Source: AG2 sp036493735 (lineage in GTDB: Bacteria > Gemmatimonadota > Gemmatimonadetes > Gemmatimonadales > Gemmatimonadaceae). Taken from it: a DNA stretch of 64,000 nt. The position numbers and the translations under genes are program-made. The first letter of the stretch is position 1; the number at the start of each line of letters is the position of its first letter. Shown in pieces: positions 25,434 to 34,282 of the stretch. Location: positions 77,961-141,960 of the forward strand of contig DASXPH010000148.1 of NCBI GenBank assembly GCA_036493735.1. The letters run 5' to 3'. The notes below the pieces were generated by a model that was not told the origin of the DNA, ran no database searches, and worked only from the letters and a program-made list of their open reading frames with translations.

Positions 25434-27248
25434 TCAAGGCTGGGGAAGCGTCCGCGTGCGGGGAAGCTCGCCTCGTGGAAGCGTGAGCACGAACTCGGCC
25501 CCTCTCCCTTCCTCGCTCGTGACGATCAGGTCTCCATGCATGGCTCGCGCAAGATTGCGGCTGATGGCGAGACCCAGTCCCGTCCCCTGATTCTTGCGCG
25601 TGAGGCCGCCGTCGAGCTGGACGAATGGCTCGAAGACCGAGTCGATCTTGTCGCGCGGGATCCCGATGCCGGTGTCGCGAACGCGAATCTCGACCTGTCC
25701 GCTCTTCTCCTGGAGTCGAGCGGAGATGGTGATGCGGCCGCGGGCCGGTGTGAACTTCACCGCATTGGACAGGAGATTGAGCACGATCTGCTGGAGCTTC
25801 TCGACGTCTGCAAAAACGGCGAAGCTCGAGTCACAGGGCTCGAGACGATACTCGAGCTGCTTCTGTTCCATCTGTGGCGCGATCAGATCGCTCATCGACG
25901 CGAGGGCGGCCGAAACGCGCACGTCCTCCGGCTCGAGGCGAATTCGCCCCGCGTCGAGCTTGGCGAAGGTGAGAACTTCCTCAATGAGCGAAAGCAGATG
26001 TCGCTCGTTCCGATGAATCGCGAGCACGTCGGCGAGTTGCGCCTCGGTGAGTGGCCCGCGCAGGCCGATCGCGAGGAGCTCGGCGTAGCCGGCGATCGCG
26101 TTCAGCGGCGTACGGAGCTCGTGCGACATCATCGCCAGAAACTCCATTTTGGCGCGATTGGCGAGCTCGGCCTCCGAGCGCGCCGTGCGCTCGGAGTCGA
26201 GCAAGCGCGCCCGCTCGATCGCGTTGGCGATACGGTCGGCGATGAGCTGGAGGAGAATGACGTCCTCCTCACTGAACTCACGTGGCTCGATCGTGCCGAC
26301 ATGAATGACGCCGACGAGACGCCCCGACGCGCGGACCGGAGCGCCGATCAATGATGTCAGGCTCTCACTCGGGAAAGGGCTGACGGCGTCGGAGTCCGAT
26401 ACCTGTGGAATGACGAGCGGCGTGCGCGCCAATGCGACGCGGCCGGCGAAGCCCTCGCCAAGCCTGACGCGCGTCTCCTGAGAGACGTCGCGCTCCAGAC
26501 CCACCGACGCTCGAACGACGAGCTCCGAGCTGTCCACGTCGAGGAGGAGCACCGTCGCTTCGTCGGCTTGGAGCGCCACACGCAGCCCCTCGGAGAGGGT
26601 GTGGAGCATGTCGTCCAGGCTCACCTCGGCGCTCGCGGCATCCGCGACGCTCCAGGCTGAACGCAAACGATTCATGGCCCGCTCGGCCGAACGTCGGGCG
26701 GTTCGCTCCGACTCGAAGAGCCGTGCGCGTTCCTCGGCGGCTCGCTTGGTCGCATCGATATCGCTGTGGGTTCCGATCCACTCGCGAACCGATCCGTCCA
26801 CCTCCAACACGGGCGCGGCGCGAACAGCCACCCACCGGTAAGTGCCGTCCCGCGAGAGCAATCGATACTCCGCGTAATACGGCGATGCCGCTTCCACGGC
26901 CCGCTTCCAGTTCTGCTTTACCCGTAGCCGGTCTTCTTCCTGGATGACGTCGAGCCACCCCCAGCCCAGATACTCGTCGAGCGATTGGCCGGTGAACTCC
27001 TCCCAGGCCAGCTGTCGCTCGACAAACTCGCCCGTTGCCGAACGAGTCCAGACGATCTGCGAGATCGCCTGGATGAGCGTCCGGTACCGTGCTTCGCTGA
27101 CGCGGACCGCGTTGGCGGCAAGCACATCCGTGGGCGCGCGCGGACTATCCGCGACTCGCTCCACGGGAGGGCGAGGCATAGGCAGGTTGGCGGGCAGGCC
27201 TTGCGGCCAGGTGGGAGTCGGCGACCGCGAAAGGCGGGAGATGTTCAC
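25434..27248 (-). CDS. PAS-GAF sensor histidine kinase
   Basis: 604-residue soluble kinase with no membrane segments. A Pro-rich N-terminus is followed by a PAS domain (~52-168: ISQIVWTRSATGEFVE, ending in the PAC-like YRWVAVRAAPVLEVDG), a GAF domain (~212-345) and the kinase core. The phospho-acceptor His376 lies in AMMSHELRTPLNAIAGY, the N-box is NLLSNAVKF (Asn495), and the G boxes are DTGIGIP and GTGLGLAI. PAS and GAF domains sense redox state, light or small ligands; which one cannot be told here. No response regulator is adjacent, so it is an orphan kinase by position. Only the repeat at 27311-27503 separates it from the DsbA-like gene upstream. Confidence 0.93.
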   Translation of the reverse strand: MNISRLSRSPTPTWPQGLPANLPMPRPPVERVADSPRAPTDVLAANAVRVSEARYRTLIQAISQIVWTRSATGEFVERQLAWEEFTGQSLDEYLGWGWLDVIQEEDRLRVKQNWKRAVEAASPYYAEYRLLSRDGTYRWVAVRAAPVLEVDGSVREWIGTHSDIDATKRAAEERARLFESERTARRSAERAMNRLRSAWSVADAASAEVSLDDMLHTLSEGLRVALQADEATVLLLDVDSSELVVRASVGLERDVSQETRVRLGEGFAGRVALARTPLVIPQVSDSDAVSPFPSESLTSLIGAPVRASGRLVGVIHVGTIEPREFSEEDVILLQLIADRIANAIERARLLDSERTARSEAELANRAKMEFLAMMSHELRTPLNAIAGYAELLAIGLRGPLTEAQLADVLAIHRNERHLLSLIEEVLTFAKLDAGRIRLEPEDVRVSAALASMSDLIAPQMEQKQLEYRLEPCDSSFAVFADVEKLQQIVLNLLSNAVKFTPARGRITISARLQEKSGQVEIRVRDTGIGIPRDKIDSVFEPFVQLDGGLTRKNQGTGLGLAISRNLARAMHGDLIVTSEEGRGAEFVLTLPRGELPRTRTLPQP

Positions 27249-27310
27249 GGCAGATGCGACGGGTCAAAATTGGATGGCGACGTCGAGAGCGCAATAGAGA
27301 CGCGTGAGCT

Positions 27311-27503
27311 GGTGGTTGGTGACTGGTGGTTGGTGGTTGGTGGTTGGTGGTTGGTGGTGAATTCGGATTAGCGGGCGCTCTGCGCCCGCAGTCCTTGTTC
27401 ACCAGTCACCAGTCACCAGTCACCAGTCACCAGTCACCAGTCACCAGTCACCAGTCACCAGTCACCAGTCACCAGTCACCAGTCACCAGTCACCAGTCAC
27501 CAG
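27311..27503. repeat. Heptad-arm element D with a perfect tandem array of CACCAGT
   Basis: Left arm: GGTGGTT/GGTGACT units from 27311 to about 27359. Core: a perfect 8-bp hairpin at 27371-27378 and 27382-27389 with loop TCT. Right arm: CACCAGT repeated 14 times without change from 27400 to 27497, then one altered copy to 27504. The arms are largely complementary (GGTGACT matches AGTCACC). The element fills the 264-bp gap between the DsbA-like gene and the PAS-GAF kinase; no gene lies in it. Confidence 0.9.
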
Positions 27504-27512
27504 CCACGAAAC

Positions 27513-28142
27513 TCAACCTTCCAATTCTCTTTCCGCGCTCCGCATCGCCGCCTCGAAGATCGCGTCGCGCAGGCCCTCGACGTTGCGCGAGTTGGCATAA
27601 CGAGCGCCATCGACAAAGAACGTCGGCGTGGCATTCACGGAGCTCGCGCGCCCACTCGCCACGTCACGCTCGATGCGCGCGACGAGTGCAGGGTCCTCGA
27701 GATCGGTCGAGAAGCGGCCGAGGTCGAGCCCGACCGACGCTGCATGGGCGTGCAGCGCCTCACGATGGAGCATGCCCGGGCTTCGATAGAGCTCGTCGTG
27801 CATCTCCCAGAACTTGCCCTGCCGCGCGGCGGCTTCGGCGGCGCGGGCAGCCAACGCTGATGCGGGATGCTCCCAACCAAGCGGGAAATGGCGGAAGACC
27901 CACCGGAGTGTGCCACGAAATTCGTCGAGATACCTAACGAGCATGGGAAAGGCCCGGAGGCAGTTCAAGCACTCGAAGTCAGCGTATTGAACGAGGGTGA
28001 CGAGCGCATTCGCCTCGCCTCGCACGTGATCGGCTTCGTCGACCGGTGCGGCGAGCGCCGGGCCACCGAGCAACGGACCGGTGCGACTCTGAGGATATGG
28101 ATGCCACTCTCGCGGCTGATCATTCGACGACAGCATGTTCAT
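27513..28142 (-). CDS. DsbA-family thioredoxin-like protein, apparently cytoplasmic
   Basis: 209 residues. A thioredoxin fold of the DsbA/2-hydroxychromene isomerase type. The active-site motif is FECLNCLRAFP (Cys58 and Cys61), and the cis-proline loop is SVNATPTFFVDG. HVRGEANALVTLVQYADFEC is characteristic of the DsbA-like proteins also found fused to NhaA antiporters. No signal peptide is present, so it should act in the cytoplasm rather than as a classical periplasmic DsbA. Its ATG overlaps the stop of the upstream histidine kinase by 4 bp, making it the third gene of the receiver-flavoprotein, kinase, DsbA operon and pointing to redox or stress handling. Confidence 0.88.
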   Translation of the reverse strand: MNMLSSNDQPREWHPYPQSRTGPLLGGPALAAPVDEADHVRGEANALVTLVQYADFECLNCLRAFPMLVRYLDEFRGTLRWVFRHFPLGWEHPASALAARAAEAAARQGKFWEMHDELYRSPGMLHREALHAHAASVGLDLGRFSTDLEDPALVARIERDVASGRASSVNATPTFFVDGARYANSRNVEGLRDAIFEAAMRSAERELEG

Positions 28143-29200
28143 CCGATACTGGAGGCTCCGTCCGTTGGCGCGGGCGGTTGAGCGAGCGGAATGTGAACTA
28201 CGAATCGCGCGCCTGACGAGTTGGATTCGCAGGTGACGGAACCGTGATGGTGCGCGGCGATGCGCTTGACGATGTCGAGGCCAAGGCCGGTGCCCTTCCC
28301 CGCGGCCTTTGTCGTGAAATGCGCCTCGAAGATTCGCGACGCGAGCTCCTCGGGAATTCCGGGCCCACTGTCACTGATCTCGACCCGTACGCCGTCGCCC
28401 TCCTGCGCCGTGCGCACCCGGACGATGCGTTCACCGTCCGGCTTCGCAGCCAGCGCATCGGCCGCGTTGTCGAACAGGTTGGTCCACAGTTGATGGAGCT
28501 CGGTGCCGTACGTTTCGACTTTCGGCAGGGCACGATCGTAGTCGCGGATGATCTTGGCGCCGGCCTCACGCAGCTTGTAGCCCATCAGCGTCAAGCTGCT
28601 CTCGAGCGATTCGTGAATGTCCACGGTGCGACGGCCCGTATCGGTGTACGCCTGACTCTTCACGGCGCGCACGAGCTCACCGATGCGCGCGGCGCTCCGC
28701 CCAACGTCGTCGAGGAGCTGGCGGATCATCGTTAGGCGAGAGAGCCACGCCATGGCGTCGCCGACCACGGCGGGGCTGCAGCCCTTGGCGAGCCGCGCCA
28801 GCTCGTCAGGCGTCACCCCACGATCGACGAGTGCCGACGTCAGCTCCGAAGAGGCGGCAACGCCATGGCGATCGAGCCACGTACCAAGAGCGTCTTCTCG
28901 ATCAGCGCGATCGACGACGTCGAGCGATGCGGTGATGGAGGGCGCGCCCTCGGTGGTCGCGCCAAGCCGGGCGAGAAAGAGCAGCTCCTCATCGGACCAT
29001 GAATGGCCGGCGAGCTGCCGGAGAATGGGATCGATCGAATTGATGTTCTCGCGGAGGAGATCAACCGATCGCCCGATGGCGATGGCCGGGTTGTTCAACT
29101 CGTGGGCGAGTCCAGCAGCGAGAACACCGAGCGTGGCCATGCGCTCATGCTGAATGCGGTCCGGGTCGCCGGCGCGCGTCACCACCGCGGAGTCGCTCAT
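28139..29200 (-). CDS. Soluble histidine kinase
   Basis: 353 residues. His33 in LAAGLAHELNNPAIAI is the phospho-acceptor (HisKA-like box of the NtrB kind). A ~150-residue helical insert follows, then an HATPase_c domain with LFDNAADALAAKP (N-box), DSGPGIPEELASRIFE and TKAAGKGTGLGLDIVKR. There is no sensor domain and no membrane segment, so the signal presumably comes from a partner protein. The ATG at 29200 lies 1 bp after the stop of the receiver-flavoprotein gene with a GAGGGGTGA ribosome-binding site; the downstream DsbA gene overlaps it by 4 bp. The neighbour carrying a receiver domain is the obvious phosphotransfer partner. Confidence 0.92.
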   Translation of the reverse strand: MSDSAVVTRAGDPDRIQHERMATLGVLAAGLAHELNNPAIAIGRSVDLLRENINSIDPILRQLAGHSWSDEELLFLARLGATTEGAPSITASLDVVDRADREDALGTWLDRHGVAASSELTSALVDRGVTPDELARLAKGCSPAVVGDAMAWLSRLTMIRQLLDDVGRSAARIGELVRAVKSQAYTDTGRRTVDIHESLESSLTLMGYKLREAGAKIIRDYDRALPKVETYGTELHQLWTNLFDNAADALAAKPDGERIVRVRTAQEGDGVRVEISDSGPGIPEELASRIFEAHFTTKAAGKGTGLGLDIVKRIAAHHHGSVTCESNSSGARFVVHIPLAQPPAPTDGASSIG

Positions 29201-29201
29201 C

Positions 29202-30860
29202 TCACCCCTCCGCGAGGTATCGATGCGTGAACTGCACGGCAATCGACCCCTCGCCCACGGCTGACGCGACGCGCTTCACCGACTGGTGCCTGACGTCGCC
29301 GGCGCAGAAGACGCCCGGGACGTTGGTCTCGAGCAGGTATGGATCGCGGGCCAGCGGCCAGCCACGCGGCCGGCCATTTTCCTGCGGCAGATCCGGACCG
29401 GTGCGGATGAAGCCATGCTCGTCTCGCTCGATGACACCGGCCACCCACTCAGTGCGCGGTACGGCGCCGATGAAAGCGAAAAGCGAGGTCGCCTCGAGCT
29501 CGCGTTCATCGCTGCCGCACGTCACGGTGACCGAATGGAGTCGGTCGTCGCCGTGGACGGCGGTCAGACGGGTTCGCGTCATGACCGTGACGTTCGGCGT
29601 CGCCTCGACCTGATCGACGAGATATTGCGACATGCTCTCGCCGAGCGACGCGCCGCGCACGAGCACGGCGACGTGCCTCGCATATTGAGCAAAGAACAAC
29701 GCCGCCTGGCCGGCGGAGTTGCCCCCGCCGATGATGAGTACTCCCTCATCGCGGCAGGAGATGGCCTCGGTCAGCGCCGCGCCGTAGTAAATGCCGGCGC
29801 CGGTGAGCTTCTCGGCGCCGGGCACGTCGAGGGTACGATAGGACACACCCGACGAGATGAGCAGCGCGCGCGTCGAGACGTCCGAGCCATCCGAGAGCGT
29901 GATGACGCGGTACTGGCCATCGATGCGCAACCGACACGCCTCCTGCGGCGTGAGGAGCTCGGCGCCGAACTTGCGCGCCTGTGCCACCGCCCGTCGGGTG
30001 AGATCGGCGCCCGTGAGGCCGCTCGGGAAGCCGAGGTAATTCTCGATGCGCGAGCTCGTCCCCGCCTGCCCACCCGGCGCTTCGCGCTCGAGCAGCAGGG
30101 TGCGGAGGCCCTCGGAGGCCCCATAGACCGCCGCGGCCAATCCCGCCGGTCCACCGCCGACGACCACGAGATCATAAAAGGGCTTCTCGGCGCGTGAGCG
30201 CAGGCCGAGGCGGGCGCCCAGGGCGCTCGGCTCCGGCGCCGCGAGCACGTCGCCATCGGGAAAGACGACGACCGGAAGCGCCGGCGCGTCCGTGCCCGTT
30301 GATAACTTGCTCAACGCAGTGCGGGCTTCCTCAGACACATCGAGATCGAGCCACTTGAAGGGCACCAGATTCCGGCCGAGGAAGTCGCGGACGTCGTGCG
30401 ATTTGGGAGACCAGCGGTGCCCGATGACGCGGATTCCCTCGAACGGCGCCTGATAGCTCGACTGCCAATCGTCGAGCAGGTCGTCGAGCACCGTGTAGAG
30501 CTTCTCCTCGGGGGGATCCCAGGGCTTGAGCAGATAGTTGTCGATGCGCGCCTTGTTGATGGCATCGATGGCGGCGTCGGTATCGGCGTAGGCCGTGAGG
30601 AGGACGCGCTTGGCATCAGGCACGAGCCTCAGTGTTTGCTGCAGCAGCTCGACGCCGGTCATCTCCGGCATGCGCTGGTCGGCGACGACCATGGCGATGG
30701 GATCGCCACGCTCCCCGAAGGTGCGGAGCGCGTTGATTGCCGACGCGCCGGACTCGGCGCGAACCACTCTGTACTTGTCGGCGTAGCGACGCCGCAGATC
30801 GCGGTCGACAGCGCGAAGCACTTCAGGATCGTCGTCGACAGCGAGGAGAACGGGACGCAT
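29202..30860 (-). CDS. Receiver domain fused to a thioredoxin-reductase-like flavoprotein lacking redox cysteines
   Basis: 552 residues in three parts. Residues 1-125 form a receiver domain with Asp9/Asp10, phospho-acceptor Asp61 (VVADQRMPEMTG) and Lys112 (YLLKPW). Residues ~140-222 are glutaredoxin/thioredoxin-like, but the CxxC position reads SPKS (RWSPKSHDVRDFL). Residues ~228-552 are thioredoxin-reductase-like, with the FAD motif GGGPAGLAAA (235-244), NAD(P)H motif GGGNSAGQAALFF and the late FAD motif VPGVFCAGDVRH. Where TrxB carries CATC, this protein has GAALTEAISC, so the dithiol is missing. It probably transfers electrons from NAD(P)H through FAD to a different acceptor, or acts as a redox-sensing output. 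First gene of the operon with the soluble kinase and DsbA-like protein. Confidence 0.9.
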   Translation of the reverse strand: MRPVLLAVDDDPEVLRAVDRDLRRRYADKYRVVRAESGASAINALRTFGERGDPIAMVVADQRMPEMTGVELLQQTLRLVPDAKRVLLTAYADTDAAIDAINKARIDNYLLKPWDPPEEKLYTVLDDLLDDWQSSYQAPFEGIRVIGHRWSPKSHDVRDFLGRNLVPFKWLDLDVSEEARTALSKLSTGTDAPALPVVVFPDGDVLAAPEPSALGARLGLRSRAEKPFYDLVVVGGGPAGLAAAVYGASEGLRTLLLEREAPGGQAGTSSRIENYLGFPSGLTGADLTRRAVAQARKFGAELLTPQEACRLRIDGQYRVITLSDGSDVSTRALLISSGVSYRTLDVPGAEKLTGAGIYYGAALTEAISCRDEGVLIIGGGNSAGQAALFFAQYARHVAVLVRGASLGESMSQYLVDQVEATPNVTVMTRTRLTAVHGDDRLHSVTVTCGSDERELEATSLFAFIGAVPRTEWVAGVIERDEHGFIRTGPDLPQENGRPRGWPLARDPYLLETNVPGVFCAGDVRHQSVKRVASAVGEGSIAVQFTHRYLAEG

Positions 30861-30893
30861 GGACGAAGACTACATCTGCGTGCCAGCCCTGGT

Positions 30894-31000
30894 GGCAGAG
30901 GGCAGCGGGTAGAGGATTGCCGGCGGAAAGGGAACGAGGCCGACGGCAAGTCGTCGGCCTTCCTTCTTCCAACCCTCTACCCACCACCCTCTACCCGCTA
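30894..31000. repeat. Heptad-arm element E with terminator-like core
   Basis: Left arm units GCAGAGG, GCAGCGG, GTAGAGG (about 30895-30915); right arm ACCCTCT, ACCCACC, ACCCTCT, ACCCGCT (30972-30999). The core hairpin AGGCCGACG/CGTCGGCCT occupies 30937-30945 and 30952-30960. It lies 3' of the VPS10-type gene and 5' of the receiver-flavoprotein gene. Its core closely matches that of the element at 37.5 kb. Confidence 0.75.
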
Positions 31001-31008
31001 TCGATCTT

Positions 31009-34000
31009 CTATTTCCCCGTCACAACCGCCGGCACCTCCAGCTCCCGCATCATCCGGTTGAACGCGACCAGATCGGTTGTCTCGAGCGCACGGAGCTGCG
31101 CGATGTGGCGGCCGACCTGGGCAGCGAGGTCGCGGTAGACGTCGGTCTCCTGCCTGGTCGGAGCGCCCTCAGCGCTCTGCACCATATCCGCGAGCGACAG
31201 CAGCATGTTGTAGAGCCGAATTGGATAGTGCAGCGTGATCTGATCGGCGTGCGAGTGGACCTCCACCAGCGAATCGCGAATCCCCTCCAGCTTCTGGCGC
31301 AGCGGCGTCGCGGCGCCGCCGACGCGGGTAGCGTAGCTCTGATTCTTCGAGTGGTCGACGCGCTCGTCCAGCTGGTGCTCGATGTCGAGAATGCGGCCGA
31401 CCGCGTCCGACAGATCATTCGTCGTCTGCTGCACCTGGAGCGCGAGCGCAACCTGCGCGTCGTAATCGGCCTGTGTCGCGCGAAGGCGCGGATCCGGCCT
31501 AACGACTGCGCGCTCCTCGCGCGTCTGGCCGGCGCCGACGAGACGCACGGTATAGGTCCCGGGGGGGATCACGGGACCCGAGGTCGAGCCTTCGTCGTTG
31601 ACGACACCGCGCACCTCGTGTGTACCAGGGTAGCGGAGGTTCCAGACGAAGCGATTGAGTCCAGGCCGCGCCGGCACGATGGAGTCGGCGGGGACGAAGG
31701 CGAGTGTATCGTCGGCGAAAGAGCGCGAGCCGCGTGGCTTTTCGGCCAGCGTATCGCGCGGCTGAACCGTTCTGGTCGTCGAATCCGTCTTCTGCGCCGT
31801 GTCGTGCGTCGCGCTGGTGAAGGAGCGAATCAGCTTGCCGGCCGCGTCGCGGAACTCGAGGGTCACCGGTGACGTCACCGCGCCCTTGAGCCAGTAGCTC
31901 ACCGTTAGGCAACAGGGTGGATTCTCGCCGGCGTCCTCACCGCGCCGGCTGCCGCCGCCGAACCGGATCGCGGTATCGGGAGCAAAGAGATGGGCAGCCT
32001 CGCCGCGCACGACGTCTGTCATCTGACGCAATGGCGAGACATCGTCGAGCACCCAGAATGCGCGACCGTGCGTCGCCGCAATGAGATCACTGCCCCGGAC
32101 GTGCAGGTCGCGAACCGAGGAGCGCGGGAGGTTGAGCTGCAAGGACCGCCAGCGGGCACCGTCGTCCGTGGAGTACCAGACGCCAGTCTCGGTGCCGACG
32201 TAGAGCAGCCCGCGCCTCACCGGATCCTCGCGGATCGTGCGCGTGTAAGCGCCCGCGGGAATGCCGCCGTCGATGCGCGACCAGGTACGTCCATAGTCCG
32301 TCGTCTTCCACAGATACGGGCGAAGATCGTCGAGCTGATATCGATTCGCGGCGACGTAGGCCGTGCCGGCGTCGAAATGCGAGGGCTCGATGATCGAGAC
32401 CCGAGTGAAATGCGCCATGTCGCGCGGCGTGACATTCGTCCACGTCTGGCCGTTGTCGCGTGTGACGTGGACGAGACCGTCGTCCGAACCCGCCCAGAAG
32501 AGCCCCGCGGTCGTGGGCGACTCGGCGAGCGCGAAGATCGTCGCGTACCACTCCGTGCCCGTCATGTCGAAGGTCACGGAGCCGCCGACCGGCCCCATGG
32601 TGGAGGGGTCGTGGAGCGTGAGGTCTGGGCTCACAGCCTCCCAGCTGTCGCCGTCGTTCGTCGAGCGGAACACCCGGTTGGCAGCGACGTACAGCTCGTT
32701 AGGCCTGTGCCGCGAGTACAGAATTGGAAATGTCCACTGAAACCGGTTCGGCACGCGCGACGCCGCCCAGCCATCGTAGTTGTTGAGACCGACGCTGATG
32801 TCCTTCGTGTGCTGGGTGCGAACGTCATAGCGCGTCAGCGTGCCGGTGTACGTCCCGGCGATCACGGTATTCGGGTCGTTAGGCTTCGGCGCGATGTATC
32901 CCGACTCGCCGCCGCCGACGTAATACCAATCTTCGCGCGAGATCGCGCCGTCGTCCGAGCGGCTCGCGATCGAGACGGTCGTGTTGTCCTGCTGCGCGCC
33001 GTAAATGCGATACGGAAACTGGTCGTCGGTCGTGACGTGATAGAACTGCGCGGTCGGCTGATTCATCTCGCTCGACCAGCTCTCGCCAGCGTCGATACTC
33101 ACGGTGGCGCCACCGTCGTTGCCGCTGATGAGCCTTTTCGAATCCTTGGGATCGACCCACAGATCGTGAGTGTCGCCGTGGGGTACGCGAAGGCGGGTGA
33201 AGGTGTGGCCGCCGTCGATCGACTTCCACGTCGAGAGATTCATCACGTACATCGTGTTGACGTCCGTGGGGTCGGCGCGGACGACGGAGTAGTACCATGG
33301 GCGCACCATCCAGCGCTGGTCGCCGCTCGTGCGCTGCCAGCTCTTGCCGCCGTCATCGGAGCGGAAGATGCCGCCGGTGGAATCTTCCGGCGGCGTCTCG
33401 ATCGTCGCGTACAGTCGTTCCGGATCGACGGGTGAAACGGCGATGCCGATGCGGCCGACACGGCCGCGGGGAATGCCCTCGTTGAAAGTCAGCTCCGTCC
33501 AGTGGTCGCCGGCATCGGTGGACTTCCACAGGCCGCTGCGTCCCGCGCCCGCGGTGAAGCCCCAGGGAAGTCGCTGCATTCGCCACATCGCCGCATAGAG
33601 AATGCGGGCGTTGGACGGATCGATGGCGAGATCGATAGCACCCGTGGAGTCGTCGGCGAACAGCACCTTCTGCCAGCTACGCCCACCGTCCCGCGACCGG
33701 AAGACCCCGCGCGTGGGATTCGGTCCCGCGCCGTGCCCCATCGCGGCGACGTACACGACGTCGGCATTGCGTGGATCGACGACGATGCGCGCGACGTGCC
33801 GAGCGTCTTCGAGGCCCAGATGCGTCCAGCTACGACCACCGTCGGTCGAGCGATCGACGCCGTCGCCATACGTATAGTCTTCTCTAAAATCCGCTTCCCC
33901 TCCCCCGGCGTAGACGACGTTCGGATCGCTCGGGGCAACGGCAATCGCACCGACGGACGCGAGGCTCGACTTGCCGTCGGTGAGATTCGTCCAGCTCTGG

Positions 34001-34251
34001 CCCGCATTCGTGGACTTCCAGACGCCCCCGTCCACGGCGCCGAAGTAAAAGATGCGCGGATTGGTCGGATCGCCCGTCACGGCGACGGATCGTCCGCCGC
34101 GGAATGGCCCGACGAGCCGCCATCGCAAACCACGGAGCTCGGGCGCCGTTCGTTCGTAGCGGGCGCTATCGATGCTGCCCGCGGTCGTGGTGCGCGCCTG
34201 CGCCAGGAGCGGCAGCGGTAGGATGAGAAGTACTGTTGCCAGACGGTGCAT
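31009..34251 (-). CDS. Exported VPS10/BNR-repeat propeller protein
   Basis: 1,080 residues with a signal peptide (MHRLATVLLILPLPLLAQA). About ten Asp-box (BNR) turns of the form S-x-D-G-G-x-x-W are visible: STNAGQSWTNL, STDGGRSWTHL, SRDGGRSWQKV, STDAGDHWTEL, SDDGGKSWQRT, SIDAGESWSS, STNDGDSWEAV, TRDNGQTWTNV, TTDYGRTWSRI and STDDGARWRSL. These give one large or two tandem propellers of the sortilin/VPS10 glycosyl-hydrolase-like type. The C-terminal ~300 residues are different: a beta domain near YTVRLVGAGQTREER and a final helical region. Such proteins are abundant in Gemmatimonadota and Acidobacteriota, but catalytic activity is unproven. The start was moved to ATG 34251, where the signal begins. 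Confidence 0.88.
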   Translation of the reverse strand: MHRLATVLLILPLPLLAQARTTTAGSIDSARYERTAPELRGLRWRLVGPFRGGRSVAVTGDPTNPRIFYFGAVDGGVWKSTNAGQSWTNLTDGKSSLASVGAIAVAPSDPNVVYAGGGEADFREDYTYGDGVDRSTDGGRSWTHLGLEDARHVARIVVDPRNADVVYVAAMGHGAGPNPTRGVFRSRDGGRSWQKVLFADDSTGAIDLAIDPSNARILYAAMWRMQRLPWGFTAGAGRSGLWKSTDAGDHWTELTFNEGIPRGRVGRIGIAVSPVDPERLYATIETPPEDSTGGIFRSDDGGKSWQRTSGDQRWMVRPWYYSVVRADPTDVNTMYVMNLSTWKSIDGGHTFTRLRVPHGDTHDLWVDPKDSKRLISGNDGGATVSIDAGESWSSEMNQPTAQFYHVTTDDQFPYRIYGAQQDNTTVSIASRSDDGAISREDWYYVGGGESGYIAPKPNDPNTVIAGTYTGTLTRYDVRTQHTKDISVGLNNYDGWAASRVPNRFQWTFPILYSRHRPNELYVAANRVFRSTNDGDSWEAVSPDLTLHDPSTMGPVGGSVTFDMTGTEWYATIFALAESPTTAGLFWAGSDDGLVHVTRDNGQTWTNVTPRDMAHFTRVSIIEPSHFDAGTAYVAANRYQLDDLRPYLWKTTDYGRTWSRIDGGIPAGAYTRTIREDPVRRGLLYVGTETGVWYSTDDGARWRSLQLNLPRSSVRDLHVRGSDLIAATHGRAFWVLDDVSPLRQMTDVVRGEAAHLFAPDTAIRFGGGSRRGEDAGENPPCCLTVSYWLKGAVTSPVTLEFRDAAGKLIRSFTSATHDTAQKTDSTTRTVQPRDTLAEKPRGSRSFADDTLAFVPADSIVPARPGLNRFVWNLRYPGTHEVRGVVNDEGSTSGPVIPPGTYTVRLVGAGQTREERAVVRPDPRLRATQADYDAQVALALQVQQTTNDLSDAVGRILDIEHQLDERVDHSKNQSYATRVGGAATPLRQKLEGIRDSLVEVHSHADQITLHYPIRLYNMLLSLADMVQSAEGAPTRQETDVYRDLAAQVGRHIAQLRALETTDLVAFNRMMRELEVPAVVTGK

Positions 34252-34282
34252 GGATGGATCCAGTGTTCGAATTGTCAACGAC

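Noticed and set aside
27311..27503. CRISPR array
   Set aside because: The repeats are 7-bp direct tandem copies with no spacers, and no cas gene is nearby.
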